Part shown: one piece after another, positions 9,255-19,589 of the stretch
How positions within the stretch are numbered: the first letter of the stretch is position 1
Layout: each line of letters opens with the position of its first letter
Source of the DNA: Billgrantia endophytica
GTDB lineage: Bacteria; Pseudomonadota; Gammaproteobacteria; Pseudomonadales; Halomonadaceae
Reading direction: 5' to 3'
Assembly: GCF_002879615.1 (NCBI RefSeq)
Contig: NZ_PNRF01000013.1
Coordinates: 186,001-250,000, forward strand
Length of the DNA: 64,000 nt
Program-made: the position numbers and the translations under genes
Notes under the pieces: model-generated
What the model was told of the DNA's origin: nothing
Databases searched by the model: none
The model's input: only the letters and a program-made list of their open reading frames with translations

Positions 9255-9578
9255 TCAGCTCTCCCTTGCAGAACCACACTGCCAGCAAGTCTCGAAGGCG
9301 CCTTCCAGGTCTTCGCCACAGCCGGGGCAGGTCCAGGCGGGCCGATCACCGCCACCGGTCATGGCAACGTGGATCACCGCCTCGGCATGCTCACGGTTGT
9401 GCGGCGCCACCCATACCTCCGGCTCGCATTCACCCAGCGGCAACTCGCCGGCACCGCCGCCAAGGGTCATGTTGCGCAGTTCCACGGAAATGCCGGCGGC
9501 GGCCAGCACGTTGCGCACGTGGCTGACCAGCAACCCGTTGGAGTGAGCGAAGACACGAACGTATTGGAATTCGGCCAT
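9255..9578 (-). CDS. DUF2007-type protein with C-terminal zinc ribbon
   Basis: 107 residues from the ATG at 9578; a GTG at 9584 is an alternative. The N-terminal half (FQYVRVFAHSNGLLVSHVRNVLAAAGISVELRN) matches the DUF2007 'putative signal transducing protein' fold, with a conserved EVWVAP strand. The C-terminus has a zinc ribbon: CPGC at about residues 84-87 and CWQC about 14 residues later. Molecular function is not established for the family. It forms a two-gene unit with the thioesterase (1-nt gap). Confidence 0.75.
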   Translation of the reverse strand: MAEFQYVRVFAHSNGLLVSHVRNVLAAAGISVELRNMTLGGGAGELPLGECEPEVWVAPHNREHAEAVIHVAMTGGGDRPAWTCPGCGEDLEGAFETCWQCGSARES

Positions 9579-9697
9579 AGGCACAGAGACAGTCGCGAGC
9601 GAAGGCCAGACAAGGCAAAAAGTGGTGCTTACGAGCCTGTAAACGAACCATTTTAACCGATTTCAACGCAGTATGGCCAAGCGCAGCGGTGTCCCCC

Positions 9698-10897
9698 TCA
9701 ATCCCGGAAAACGCGGACACCCAGCGCCTTCAGATAGGATGTCTCGGGAATCGCCGGGTGAACCGGATGATCCGCCGCCTGGTGGCCCCGGTAGATGACC
9801 TGGCCGTGGCGGTCCTGATGGCGCACCGCGCCACGCACCACTTCCATCAGGCGTTCCGGCGCCAGGTGCATGGAGCAGGAGGCCGAGAGCAGCAGGCCAT
9901 CGCGGCCCAGCAGGCGTATCGCCTCGCGGTTGAGCTTGGCGTAGGCACGCTCCCCATTGGGGATGTCCTTGCGCTTCTTGATGAAGGCGGGCGGATCCAG
10001 GATCACCACGTCGAACTGCTCGCCATCGGCCTTGAGCGCCACCAGGGCTTCGAAGGCATCACCCTCGCCCACCGCCACCCGCTCGTGCAGTCCGTTGAGG
10101 GCCGCATTCTCGGCGACACCCTCCAGGGCCTGGGCCGAGCTATCGATGCACAGCACGTCACTGGCTCCGTTTGCCGCCGCCTGGACGCCCCATCCGCCCA
10201 CATAGCTGAATACGTCGAGCACCCGTTTTCCCGCCACCAGGCCGTTCAGCCAGGCACGGTTGGTCCGGTGGTCATAGAACCAGCCGGTCTTCTGCCCATC
10301 GAGTACCGGCACGCTGAAGCGCACGCCATTCTCTTCCAGCATCACCGGCTCGGAGAGCTCACCCTTGACCACTTCGACCTGGCGTTCGAGCTGCTCCTGG
10401 CGACGGCCGGACGAGTCGTTCTTGAAGATGATGACCCGCGGTGACACTACCTTGTCGAGCGCCGCCACGATCTCCTCACCGAGCCGCTCCATGCCCAGGG
10501 TATTGAGCTGAACCACCAGCACGTCGTCGAAACGATCGATGACCAACCCGGGCAACAGGTCGCCTTCACCGTGTACCAGACGGTAGAAGGGCTTGGCGAA
10601 GAGACGCTCGCGTAGCGCCAATGCCTGGTTGAACCGGTGTACCAGGAGCGAACGATCGAGGCGCATGTTGGGGTCCCGGGAGACCACCCGGGCGCAGATC
10701 AGCGAGTTGGGATTGACGTACGCCACCCCCATGGCCTTGCCGTTGGCGGCCTCGATGATGGCCTGGGCCCCCGGTTCCATGCCTTTCAGCGGAGTCGTCT
10801 CGATGTCGACCTCGTTGGAATAGAGCCAGAGGTGGCCGGCCTTGAGGCGGCGATCGGCATTCTTCTTCAGGCGCAGGTTCTGGGTCACGGTCGTCAT
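9698..10897 (-). CDS. rlmI: 23S rRNA m5C1962 methyltransferase RlmI
   Basis: 399 residues, close to E. coli RlmI/YccW (396). The PUA domain (RRLKAGHLWLYSNEV...) comes first, then the class I SAM methyltransferase domain with motif I DVFSYVGGWGVQAA and motif IV DPPAFIKKRKD; the conserved ASCSMH segment holds the catalytic Cys region. The ATG at 10897 is chosen because it begins at the PUA domain; upstream codons are low-complexity read-through. It precedes nothing in operon, with mutM divergent in role but on the same strand 82 nt upstream. Confidence 0.88.
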   Translation of the reverse strand: MTTVTQNLRLKKNADRRLKAGHLWLYSNEVDIETTPLKGMEPGAQAIIEAANGKAMGVAYVNPNSLICARVVSRDPNMRLDRSLLVHRFNQALALRERLFAKPFYRLVHGEGDLLPGLVIDRFDDVLVVQLNTLGMERLGEEIVAALDKVVSPRVIIFKNDSSGRRQEQLERQVEVVKGELSEPVMLEENGVRFSVPVLDGQKTGWFYDHRTNRAWLNGLVAGKRVLDVFSYVGGWGVQAAANGASDVLCIDSSAQALEGVAENAALNGLHERVAVGEGDAFEALVALKADGEQFDVVILDPPAFIKKRKDIPNGERAYAKLNREAIRLLGRDGLLLSASCSMHLAPERLMEVVRGAVRHQDRHGQVIYRGHQAADHPVHPAIPETSYLKALGVRVFRD

Positions 10898-10979
10898 CTT
10901 CGCTCTTCTCGACATGAGCGGGCGGTGCCTGGCAGCGCCCGGGGAATTCATAGGTTCTGGCGGTCAATCAGTCGGCCGG

Positions 10980-11822
10980 TCAGCTCTGGCAGTCGGCACA
11001 GAACACGCTGGCACGCTGGCCCAGGGTAACCAGACGCAACTCGGCGCCGCAGCGCCGGCAAGCCTGGCCATGGCGGCCATAGACATTGAGCTCTTGCTTG
11101 AAGTAACCGGGCTCGCCGGTACCGCTGACGAAATCACGCAGGGTGGTACCACCCTGGGTGATCGCCGCGGCCAGCACCTCGCGAACGGCGGCGGCCAGGC
11201 GCTCATATCGCTCTCTCGAGATGCGCCCGGCACTGCGTCGCGGATCGATACCCGCCAGGAACAGGGCCTCGGCTGCATAGATGTTGCCCACGCCCACCAC
11301 TATCGTACTGTCCATCAGGAACGGTTTTACCGCCATCTTCCGCCCCCGGGAGAGCCGATACAACCGCTCGCCACCGAAGGCGTCGCTCAGCGGCTCGGGG
11401 CCCAGGCGCACCAGCCGTGGGTCGCTCTCGGCACTGCCGGCCAGCCAGTCGACGAAACCGAAGCGCCGCGGGTCGTGATAGCGCAGCAGTGCGCCATCAT
11501 CGAATACCAGGTCGATATGATCATGCTTCTTCGGTAGCTCGCCCAGGCGGGCGATACGCAGGCTGCCCGACATGCCCAGGTGCCAGAGCAGGCTGGAGCC
11601 CTGCGCATCGCCCCCGGTATCCGATGACGCCACCGGTATCAACAGGTACTTGGCCCTTCGCGCCAGCACACCGACCCGCGCCCCCACCAATCGTTCGATG
11701 AGGTCATCCGGCACCGGTACCCGCAGGTGCGGCTGACGTACGATCACTTCCACGATTTCGCGCCCCTCCACATGGGGTGCGATACCGCGGCGTGTCGTCT
11801 CGACTTCGGGCAGCTCGGGCAT
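10980..11822 (-). CDS. mutM: Formamidopyrimidine-DNA glycosylase
   Basis: 280 residues. It excises 8-oxoguanine and other oxidised purines and nicks the abasic site. The N-terminal Pro-Glu nucleophile (MPELPEVET), the Lys in [16 protein letters not shown], the DNA-binding [12 protein letters not shown] segment and the C-terminal zinc finger (CRRC ... CADC) are all present. The length matches E. coli MutM (269). It follows rpmB-rpmG on the same strand, an arrangement also seen in E. coli. Confidence 0.97.
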   Translation of the reverse strand: MPELPEVETTRRGIAPHVEGREIVEVIVRQPHLRVPVPDDLIERLVGARVGVLARRAKYLLIPVASSDTGGDAQGSSLLWHLGMSGSLRIARLGELPKKHDHIDLVFDDGALLRYHDPRRFGFVDWLAGSAESDPRLVRLGPEPLSDAFGGERLYRLSRGRKMAVKPFLMDSTIVVGVGNIYAAEALFLAGIDPRRSAGRISRERYERLAAAVREVLAAAITQGGTTLRDFVSGTGEPGYFKQELNVYGRHGQACRRCGAELRLVTLGQRASVFCADCQS

Positions 11823-11865
11823 GGGCTCGACCTCTCAGCCGGGCCGCCTGGGCGAACCGGCAAAG

Positions 11866-11891
11866 GAAACGCTGAACAAACCGGCGAGCGG
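11866..11891. repeat. Solo end of the GAAGCGCTGA element family
   Basis: GAAACGCTGA, nine bases, then CGAGCGG. The same motif and spacing occur at the left end of the element at 12673 (GAAGCGCTGA-N9-CGAGCGA) and in the reverse complement of the right end of the element at 36454. No partner end is seen, so this looks like a remnant. Confidence 0.5.
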
Positions 11892-11920
11892 GTTCAGGCG
11901 TTTGCAAACGCCTGAACCCG
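11889..11920 (-). terminator. 32-bp perfect palindrome after rpmG
   Basis: Half-site CGGGTTCAGGCGTTTG is followed at once by its exact reverse complement. It lies between the rpmG stop and mutM. As RNA it would form a long hairpin that could end the rpmB-rpmG transcript, but there is no T-run, so it could instead stabilise the 3' end or bind a protein. Confidence 0.5.
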
Positions 11921-11987
11921 ACGCAGGGCCGGGTTCAGGAAGACAGGTTTGGACCTGCGGCGGGAGCCGTCAAGCGTCGCGAACGAC

Positions 11988-12143
11988 TTACTTGATCTTG
12001 GCTTCCTTGTACATCACATGCTTGCGGACAACCGGATCGAATTTCTTGAACTCGAGCTTGTCGGGGGTGTTCCGCTTGTTCTTGTCGGTGGTGTAGAAAT
12101 GGCCGGTACCGGCACTGGACACCAACTTGATCTTGTCACGCAT
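11988..12143 (-). CDS. rpmG: 50S ribosomal protein bL33
   Basis: 51 residues: [20 protein letters not shown] continues into the usual [11 protein letters not shown] and [18 protein letters not shown] segments. This is the normal L33 length. It lacks the CxxC pairs of zinc-binding paralogues, so it is the C-minus form. It is 27 nt downstream of rpmB, in the conserved rpmB-rpmG operon. Confidence 0.97.
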   Translation of the reverse strand: MRDKIKLVSSAGTGHFYTTDKNKRNTPDKLEFKKFDPVVRKHVMYKEAKIK

Positions 12144-12170
12144 GACTGCTGTCTCCCTGGACTGTGTCGC

Positions 12171-12407
12171 TTAGACGGCTTCGCCGCGCTTGCGCAGATC
12201 GACGAGCACCGCGTCGATACCTTTCTTGTCGATGATACGCATACCCTTGGAAGAGACGCGCAGCTTGACGAAGCGATTCTCCGACTCCACCCAGAAACGG
12301 TGAGAGTGCAGGTTCGGCAAGAAGCGACGACGGGTCTTGCGCTGGGAGTGTGAAACGTTGTTACCAGTCACCGGGCGCTTGCCGGTAACCTGACATACTT
12401 TGGACAT
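12171..12407 (-). CDS. rpmB: 50S ribosomal protein bL28
   Basis: 78 residues from the ATG at 12407 ([20 protein letters not shown]), the usual L28 length. Conserved features include [15 protein letters not shown] and the basic C-terminal region. A further in-frame Met four codons upstream is not used in homologues. It is the first gene of rpmB-rpmG, behind a recognisable sigma-70 promoter. Confidence 0.97.
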   Translation of the reverse strand: MSKVCQVTGKRPVTGNNVSHSQRKTRRRFLPNLHSHRFWVESENRFVKLRVSSKGMRIIDKKGIDAVLVDLRKRGEAV

Positions 12408-12515
12408 GGGAGCCTCCAACCGCTTGGCCAGGTGTCAACCTGAGTGTTCAAAACCTGTCGGGCAAACCGGGTACGAGCCCGTTGTAGTTAACCCAAGGGA
12501 ATTCAAAGGCTGCAC

Positions 12516-12544
12516 TTTATAGCAGAGTGCGCCCCGACAGGCAA
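12516..12544 (-). promoter_or_regulatory. Sigma-70 promoter of rpmB-rpmG
   Basis: On the minus strand, TTGCCT (-35, 12539-12544) and TATAAA (-10, 12516-12521) are 17 nt apart, about 105 nt before the rpmB start. The block 12545-12672 upstream shows no gene. Confidence 0.6.
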
Positions 12545-12672
12545 TAGTAGCCGCGTATTCTACATCTCCTGCCCCCCATTCCTGCAAGCTTTCCTAACCA
12601 CTCCTATCACCATCCGACCGAAGAAACCTATCCATCCAGCCAGCGAACCGAGCGCAGCCGGCCTCTCACCCT

Positions 12673-12818
12673 AGGAAGCGCTGAATAAATTGGCGAGCGA
12701 GATGAAGCGCAAGGCGCACGGAGCACGGGAGCCGGAGCCTATGGGGGATAGGTGAGGACTCCGAGCACCGCGCAACGCAGCAATTCGCTCGCGCAGCCAT
12801 TTTATGCAGCGTTTCCTA
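12673..12818. repeat. MITE-like element with imperfect terminal inverted repeats
   Basis: The left end reads TAGGAAGCGCTGAATAAATT; the right end, reverse-complemented, reads TAGGAAACGCTGCATAAAAT, giving 17 of 20 matching positions. Internal GCGAGCGA blocks are also mirrored. There is no coding capacity in 146 bp. The TAG at the right end is the stop codon of radC. Related ends occur at 11866 and 36454-36613. Confidence 0.65.
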
Positions 12819-13490
12819 AAGCCAGCCTCGCTCGGCGAAGGAAACGACCTCCCCGTCCCCGACGACGAAGTGATCGAGCACCCGGATCTCGAACAGTCCA
12901 AGGGCCTCCCGCAGGCGGTGGGTGATGCGTCGATCGGCATCGCTGGGCTCGGCGATGCCGGAAGGATGGTTATGGGCGAAGATGATCGCCCCGGCCCCCA
13001 GCTCCAGGGCACGACGCGCCACTTCTCGAGGATAGACCGACGCGCTGTCGAGGGTCCCGCGGAACAGCGATTCGAAACGGATCACCCGGTGCTGGGCATC
13101 GAGGAACAGCGCAGCGAACTCCTCATGCCCCAGGTGGCGCAGTTGCGCTGCCAGATAGGCCCGCACCAGCGTCGGCGAGGTCAGGGCGTTGCCACGGGCC
13201 AGTTGGCAGGCCAGGTGGCGCTTCGACAGCTCCAGCGTCGCCTGCAGCTGAACGAACTTGGCCGTTCCCAGGCCACGCTCGGCACAGAAACGCGACTGGT
13301 CGGCTTCCAGCAACTGGCGCAGCCCACCGAACGCCGACAGCAGGTCACGGGCAAGATCCACGGCGGAACGTCCCTGTACCCCCACTCGCAGAAAGATGGC
13401 CAGCAGTTCGGCATCCGACAGGGCTTCGGCTCCCAGCGCCAGCAGCTTCTCCCGCGGGCGTTCTCCCTCGGGCCAATCGCGAATCGACAT
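12816..13490 (-). CDS. radC: RadC-family JAMM/MPN+ protein
   Basis: 224 residues, the same as E. coli RadC. It has an N-terminal helix-hairpin-helix-like region and a C-terminal JAMM metalloprotease-like fold with HNHPSG followed by SDAD. The cellular role is unsettled; the old repair assignment has been questioned. The ATG at 13490 is chosen for its AGGAGG site; upstream reading is non-conserved. The stop codon is supplied by the terminal repeat of the element at 12673. It is divergent from coaBC, the common proteobacterial arrangement. Confidence 0.92.
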   Translation of the reverse strand: MSIRDWPEGERPREKLLALGAEALSDAELLAIFLRVGVQGRSAVDLARDLLSAFGGLRQLLEADQSRFCAERGLGTAKFVQLQATLELSKRHLACQLARGNALTSPTLVRAYLAAQLRHLGHEEFAALFLDAQHRVIRFESLFRGTLDSASVYPREVARRALELGAGAIIFAHNHPSGIAEPSDADRRITHRLREALGLFEIRVLDHFVVGDGEVVSFAERGWL

Positions 13491-13615
13491 CCTGCCTCCT
13501 GGATTCAATTCCTTGATCACATGATGTGTGGACGGTACACAAAAGATTACCGCGGCTGCGCATGCACCGTCACGATGGTAAGGTAGGCGGTCGGATTTCA
13601 GTTCAGGAATCATCC

Positions 13616-14875
13616 ATGTCAACGCTGTCCGGTAAGCGCATTCTGCTCGGCATCAGTGCCGGGATCGCCGCCTACAAGAGCGCCCAGCTCGCCCGGCTAC
13701 TGAAGCAGGCTGGCTGTGAGGTACGCGTGGTCATGACCGACGGGGCGCAGGCCTTCATCACGCCCTTGACGCTCCAGGCGCTGACCGGCGAGCCGGTACG
13801 CACCTCGCTGCTCGACCCCGAAGCCGAGGCCGGCATGGGCCATATCGAGCTCGCCCGCTGGGCGGACGTCGTACTCGTCGCCCCGGCTACCGCCGACCTG
13901 ATGGCGCGCCTGGCCATGGGCATGGCCGACGACCTGCTCACCACCTTGTGTCTGGCCTGCGAGGCCGACAAGGTCATGGCGCCGGCCATGAACCAGGCCA
14001 TGTGGCGCCACGTGGCCACCCAGCGCAACGCCGAACGCCTGCAGCAGGATGGCTGGCGCCTGCTGGGGCCGGACAGCGGCGACCAGGCCTGTGGCGACGT
14101 AGGGCCCGGGCGCATGCTGGAGCCCGAATCGATCCTGACCGAGCTGCTCTCCACCACGGCGCCCGCGGCTGCGCCCCCCCCTGGCGCCGATGCGCGGGGT
14201 CTGCATATCGTGATCACCGCCGGCCCTACCCGAGAGCCTCTTGACCCGGTTCGTTATCTGTCCAATCACAGCTCCGGCAAGATGGGCTATGCCCTGGCCG
14301 CTTCCGCCGTTCGACGCGGCGCCCGGGTAACGCTGATCAGCGGCCCGGTGTCCCTGCCGATACCCGACGGGGTGGAACGCATCGACGTGGAGACAGCTCT
14401 CGAGATGCATGACGCCGCCCGCCGGCTTGCCGCCGACAGCGATATCTTCATCGGCTGTGCCGCCGTGGCGGACTACCGGGCCGCGGCCCGGGCCGAGCAC
14501 AAGATCAAGAAGCGCAAGGGCGAGCAAGGCATGACCCTGAAGCTGGTCAAGAATCCGGATATCATTGCCGATATCGCCAGCCGCCGCGGGCCCGCCGACC
14601 GGCGCCCCCTTGTGGTGGGTTTCGCCGCCGAAACCCGCGATCTGGAGCTCTACGCCCGGGACAAGTTGATCCGCAAGCAACTGGACATGATCGTCGCCAA
14701 CGACGTCTCGAATGCTGGCCTTGGCTTCGGCTCCGACGACAATGCCGCCCTGCTGCTGTGGCGCGATGAAGAAGGCGAAGGCAGTGAAAACCTGCCACCC
14801 CAGACCAAGTCCCGCCTGGCCGAGGCAATCATCGAGCGTGCTCTGTACTGCCTGGGCGTCCGGCCGACGCAATGA
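13616..14875 (+). CDS. coaBC: Bifunctional phosphopantothenoylcysteine decarboxylase / synthetase
   Basis: About 419 residues. The N-terminal flavoprotein CoaC half has the catalytic His in [10 protein letters not shown] and the substrate-clamp PAMNQAMW. The C-terminal CoaB half has [24 protein letters not shown] and the [15 protein letters not shown] segment. Together they convert 4'-phosphopantothenate and Cys (with CTP) to 4'-phosphopantetheine for coenzyme A. The ATG at 13616 begins the conserved domain. It heads coaBC-dut-algC-argB-slmA, an order shared with Pseudomonas. Confidence 0.96.
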   Translation: MSTLSGKRILLGISAGIAAYKSAQLARLLKQAGCEVRVVMTDGAQAFITPLTLQALTGEPVRTSLLDPEAEAGMGHIELARWADVVLVAPATADLMARLAMGMADDLLTTLCLACEADKVMAPAMNQAMWRHVATQRNAERLQQDGWRLLGPDSGDQACGDVGPGRMLEPESILTELLSTTAPAAAPPPGADARGLHIVITAGPTREPLDPVRYLSNHSSGKMGYALAASAVRRGARVTLISGPVSLPIPDGVERIDVETALEMHDAARRLAADSDIFIGCAAVADYRAAARAEHKIKKRKGEQGMTLKLVKNPDIIADIASRRGPADRRPLVVGFAAETRDLELYARDKLIRKQLDMIVANDVSNAGLGFGSDDNAALLLWRDEEGEGSENLPPQTKSRLAEAIIERALYCLGVRPTQ

Positions 14876-14915
14876 ATCAGACGCCTTGACGACAAACGAA
14901 CAGAAGGGAATCCTC

Positions 14916-15410
14916 ATGCCCGAGACCCAGCCCACACGATCCGACACCACGCAGCCTGGCAAGCCTCGACTGGCGGTCAAGCTGCTCGACGAGCGCATGC
15001 GCGACTTCCTGCCCCGGTATGCCACCCAGGGTTCCGCCGGCATGGACCTGCGTGCGCTGCTCGACGCGCCATTGACCCTCGAGCCCGGCCAATGCGAGCT
15101 GGTGCACACCGGGCTTGCCATTCATATCGGTGACCCGGGTCTTGCCGGCATGATCCTGCCCCGCTCGGGGCTGGGCCACAAACACGGTATCGTGCTAGGC
15201 AACCTGGTGGGCCTGATCGATTCCGACTACCAGGGGGAGCTGATGATCTCGACCTGGAACCGAGGCAGCACCACCTTCGTACTGGAGCCATTCGAGCGGC
15301 TGGCCCAGTATGTACTGGTACCCGTGGTCCAGGCCGAGCTGCAGGTCGTCGAGACTTTCGAAGCCAGCCTTCGTGGAGAAAACGGGTTCGGCAGCTCGGG
15401 ACGGCACTGA
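14916..15410 (+). CDS. dut: dUTP pyrophosphatase
   Basis: 164 residues, slightly longer than E. coli Dut (151) because of a polar N-terminal extension. All trimeric dUTPase motifs are present: [33 protein letters not shown] and the C-terminal FGSSGRH P-loop-like tail. It hydrolyses dUTP to dUMP, keeping uracil out of DNA and feeding dTMP synthesis. The start has AGAAGGGA about 8 nt upstream. It follows coaBC by 40 nt. Confidence 0.97.
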   Translation: MPETQPTRSDTTQPGKPRLAVKLLDERMRDFLPRYATQGSAGMDLRALLDAPLTLEPGQCELVHTGLAIHIGDPGLAGMILPRSGLGHKHGIVLGNLVGLIDSDYQGELMISTWNRGSTTFVLEPFERLAQYVLVPVVQAELQVVETFEASLRGENGFGSSGRH

Positions 15411-15511
15411 CGTTCGAGCCCACGCATGCCGCCGCCAGGGATGGGCAGGCCGGCATGGCTGTCGCAACCTAGGCATCACTCTGATTCATCATTGTTTGCC
15501 AAGGAAACGCT

Positions 15512-16909
15512 ATGAGCCCAGACATGAGCCAAGCAGTACCGGCCTCCATCTTCCGCGCCTACGACATTCGCGGCATCGTCGACGACACCCTGACCGAAGC
15601 GACCGTCGAACAGGTCGGCCGTGCCATCGGTTCGGAAGCGGCGGCCCGCAACGAGTCCACCGTGGTGGTGGCGCGTGACGGACGCCTTTCCGGCCCCAGG
15701 CTGAGCGAAGCGCTGATACGCGGACTGACCCTCGCCGGGCGCGACGTCATCGATATCGGCATGGTACCCACGCCGGTACTCTATTACGCCACCAACCTGC
15801 TCGAGGGCACCGCCTCGGGCGTGATGGTCACCGGCAGCCACAACCCGCCGGACTACAACGGCTTCAAGATCGTGCTGGGCGGCGAGACACTCTCCGGCGA
15901 GGCGATTACCGCCCTCTACCGGCGCATCGAGGCCGGTGATCTCGCCGCAGGCCAGGGGAGAGTTCGCCAGGACGATGTCCGCGACGCCTACCTGGACCGC
16001 ATCCTGGGTGACATCACGCTCGCCCGCCCCATCAAGGCGGTGGTGGACTGCGGCAACGGCGTGGCCGGTGAGCTGGGTCCGAAGCTGATCGGGCAGCTCG
16101 GCGCCGATATCGTGCCGCTGTTCGCCGAGATCGACGGCACCTTTCCCAACCACCACCCGGATCCTGGCAAGCTCGAGAATCTGCAGGACCTGATACAGAC
16201 CGTGCAGGAGACCGGCGCCGACATCGGCCTGGCCTTCGATGGCGACGGCGACCGGCTCGGCGTGATCACGCCAACCGGCAAGCTGATCTACCCCGATCAC
16301 CTGATGATGGCCTTCGCCGAGGACATGCTGTCGCGCAACCCGGGTGCCAAGGTGATCTTCGACGTCAAGTGCACCGGCAACCTGGCCCGGGTCATCAATG
16401 ATGCCGGGGGCGAGCCGGAAATGTGGCGTACCGGTCACTCGCTGATCAAAGCGCGCATGAAGGAAACCGGTGCCCTGCTGGCGGGGGAGATGAGCGGCCA
16501 CATCTTCTTCCAGGAACGCTGGTACGGCTTCGACGACGGCATCTACGCTGCCGCGCGGCTGCTGGAGATCCTCTCCCATCAGGAACTCGACGCCGATGCC
16601 TTCTTCGCCCGCTACCCACAGGATATCGGCACACCGGAGATCAATGTCCAGGTGACCGACGAGAACAAGTTCGACCTGGTGGAAAGGATGGCCCGCGAGG
16701 GCGATTTCGGCGAGAACGGGATCAAGACCACCCTGGACGGCATTCGTGTCGATTATCCGGATGGCTGGGGCCTGTGCCGCGCCTCCAACACCACGCCCGT
16801 GCTCGTGCTGCGCTTTGAAGGCAAGAACGACCAGGCGTTGGCGCGCATCCGCACCTGCTTCGAAGACGCCCTGAAACGGATCGATCCATCGCTGACGCTG
16901 CCGAACTGA
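15512..16909 (+). CDS. algC: Phosphomannomutase/phosphoglucomutase AlgC
   Basis: 465 residues, matching Pseudomonas AlgC (463). The phosphoserine loop is TGSHNPPDYNG, the metal loop is DGDGDRLG, the sugar-recognition loop is GEMSGH, and the C-terminal phosphate-binding loop is RASNTTPVLVLRFEG. It interconverts Man-6-P/Man-1-P and Glc-6-P/Glc-1-P for exopolysaccharide and LPS precursors. AAGGAAAC about 3 nt upstream serves as ribosome binding site. Confidence 0.95.
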   Translation: MSPDMSQAVPASIFRAYDIRGIVDDTLTEATVEQVGRAIGSEAAARNESTVVVARDGRLSGPRLSEALIRGLTLAGRDVIDIGMVPTPVLYYATNLLEGTASGVMVTGSHNPPDYNGFKIVLGGETLSGEAITALYRRIEAGDLAAGQGRVRQDDVRDAYLDRILGDITLARPIKAVVDCGNGVAGELGPKLIGQLGADIVPLFAEIDGTFPNHHPDPGKLENLQDLIQTVQETGADIGLAFDGDGDRLGVITPTGKLIYPDHLMMAFAEDMLSRNPGAKVIFDVKCTGNLARVINDAGGEPEMWRTGHSLIKARMKETGALLAGEMSGHIFFQERWYGFDDGIYAAARLLEILSHQELDADAFFARYPQDIGTPEINVQVTDENKFDLVERMAREGDFGENGIKTTLDGIRVDYPDGWGLCRASNTTPVLVLRFEGKNDQALARIRTCFEDALKRIDPSLTLPN

Positions 16910-17866
<957 letters not shown>

Positions 17867-17889
17867 ACAACCAAAAAGATAACATCGAC

Positions 17890-18501
17890 ATGACGCAGGC
17901 AACTCAACCATCCAGCCGACGGGAGCAGATTCTGCAAGCTCTCGCCCTGATGCTGGAGGAAGACAGCGGCAAGCGCATCACCATCGCAGCCTTGGCTCGC
18001 CAGGTGGGTGTATCCGAAGCCGCCCTCTACCGACACTTCCCGAGCAAGGCACGAATGTTCGAGGGACTCATCGCCTATATCGAAGAGACCCTGTTCGAGC
18101 GCATCACCCGAATTCTCGACGAGATACCCGAGGCGGTGCCGCGTTGCGGCCAGATTCTCACGCTACTGCTGGCCTTCGCCGAGAAGAACCCCGGCCTGTC
18201 GCGGCTGCTTGGCGGCGATGTCCTGACCGGCGAGACCGCACGGCTGCGGCTGCGCATCCATCAGCTCTTCGAAAGGCTGGAGACACAGCTCAAGCAGGTA
18301 CTGCGAGAAGCGGAGCTGCGCGAGGGTCGCCGATCCACCCTGCCCGTATCGGCGGCGGCCAACCTGCTGGTGGCCCAGGCCGAAGGGCGGATATCCCAGT
18401 ACGTGCGCAGCGACTTCCAGCGCCGCCCTACCGAACACTGGGACGACCAGTGGGCCCTCCTCTCGGCCCAGCTGTTGCGCGAGGCTCCGCAGACGGCCTG
18501 A
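17890..18501 (+). CDS. slmA: Nucleoid-occlusion factor SlmA (TetR fold)
   Basis: 203 residues, close to E. coli SlmA (198). The TetR-type helix-turn-helix is in [24 protein letters not shown], followed by [14 protein letters not shown], characteristic of SlmA. It binds specific DNA sites and blocks FtsZ assembly over the chromosome. It is the last gene of the coaBC-dut-algC-argB run, 23 nt after argB, and ends at a hairpin facing rpoH. The ribosome binding site is weak. Confidence 0.93.
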   Translation: MTQATQPSSRREQILQALALMLEEDSGKRITIAALARQVGVSEAALYRHFPSKARMFEGLIAYIEETLFERITRILDEIPEAVPRCGQILTLLLAFAEKNPGLSRLLGGDVLTGETARLRLRIHQLFERLETQLKQVLREAELREGRRSTLPVSAAANLLVAQAEGRISQYVRSDFQRRPTEHWDDQWALLSAQLLREAPQTA

Positions 18502-18532
18502 CCAGGCTGTATCGGGCGCCCGCACAGACGAC

Positions 18533-18559
18533 ACAGCCCCGGTCATTGACCGGGGCTGT
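18533..18559. terminator. Bidirectional terminator between slmA and rpoH
   Basis: Perfect 12-nt arms ACAGCCCCGGTC and GACCGGGGCTGT with a 3-nt loop, in the gap between convergent genes. No long T-run on either side. Confidence 0.65.
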
Positions 18560-18580
18560 TGCGTATCGGGGAATCCAGGC

Positions 18581-19447
18581 TCAAGCCGCCAGCGTATCGC
18601 CCAACTGCTGACGGATCTTCTTCATGGCGTTCTTCTCGAGCTGGCGAATGCGCTCGGCGGAGACACCGTAGACATCGGCCAGTTCGTGCAGGGTGGCCTT
18701 GCCATCGGCAAGCCAGCGCTGCTGCAGGATATCGCGGGAGCGCTCGTCCAGCGCCTCCAGGGCCAGCTGGAGCCGACGGTTGGCATCGCCTTCCCAATCG
18801 CTGTCTTCCAGCTGCACGGCCGGATCGGCACCGGCATCGTCGAGATAATGCGCCGGGGCCTGATAGACGGATTCCTCGTCGTCGTTCGGCGCGGCATCGA
18901 AGCCGGCGTCGTGTGCCGACAGGCGGCCTTCCATCTCACGCACCACCTCTGGCTTGACGTCCAGGTCCCTGGCGATGGCGTCGACTTCGTCATTGTTCAA
19001 CCAGGCCAGGCGCTTCTTGGCGCTGCGCAGGTTGAAGAACAGCTTGCGCTGGGCCTTGGTGGTGGCGATCTTGACGATGCGCCAGTTGCGCAGCACGAAC
19101 TCGTGGATTTCCGCCTTGATCCAGTGCACCGCAAAGGAAACCAGCCGTACGCCCTGATTGGGGTCGAAACGCTTGACCGCCTTCATCAGACCAACGTTGC
19201 CTTCCTGGATGAGATCGGCCTGAGGCAGGCCATAGCCGGAATAGCTGCGCGCGATATGCACGACGAAGCGCAGATGCGACAGTACCAGACGGCGCGCCGC
19301 TTCCAGGTCGCCATCGTCATAAAGGCGAAAGGCGAGCTCGCGCTCTTCCTCGGCGGTCAGCATCGGAATGCCGTTTACCGCCTGAATGTACCCGTTGAGG
19401 TCATGGCCCGGCGATAACTGTCCCACCGGTAGAAGACTGGTGCTCAT
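18581..19447 (-). CDS. rpoH: Heat-shock sigma factor RpoH (sigma-32)
   Basis: 288 residues from the ATG at 19447 ([20 protein letters not shown]), matching E. coli RpoH (284). Region 2 contains [19 protein letters not shown] and the -10-binding segment; the RpoH box [10 protein letters not shown], which contacts core polymerase and is specific to sigma-32, is intact. Region 4 ends with a helix-turn-helix ([27 protein letters not shown]). It lies downstream of ftsY-ftsE-ftsX as in E. coli. Confidence 0.97.
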   Translation of the reverse strand: MSTSLLPVGQLSPGHDLNGYIQAVNGIPMLTAEEERELAFRLYDDGDLEAARRLVLSHLRFVVHIARSYSGYGLPQADLIQEGNVGLMKAVKRFDPNQGVRLVSFAVHWIKAEIHEFVLRNWRIVKIATTKAQRKLFFNLRSAKKRLAWLNNDEVDAIARDLDVKPEVVREMEGRLSAHDAGFDAAPNDDEESVYQAPAHYLDDAGADPAVQLEDSDWEGDANRRLQLALEALDERSRDILQQRWLADGKATLHELADVYGVSAERIRQLEKNAMKKIRQQLGDTLAA

Positions 19448-19589
19448 GTGCAGGTTGTCTCCCTCGAAACCTAGTACGTGCTGTTCGTGACCGCCATGTT
19501 TGACGGCCGCGACCACGGAATGTTCCATATTTGCTGGCTAGCGTGGCAGATTCCGCGAACATGCGCCAGTGGGGCCGAATCTCCGCTCC

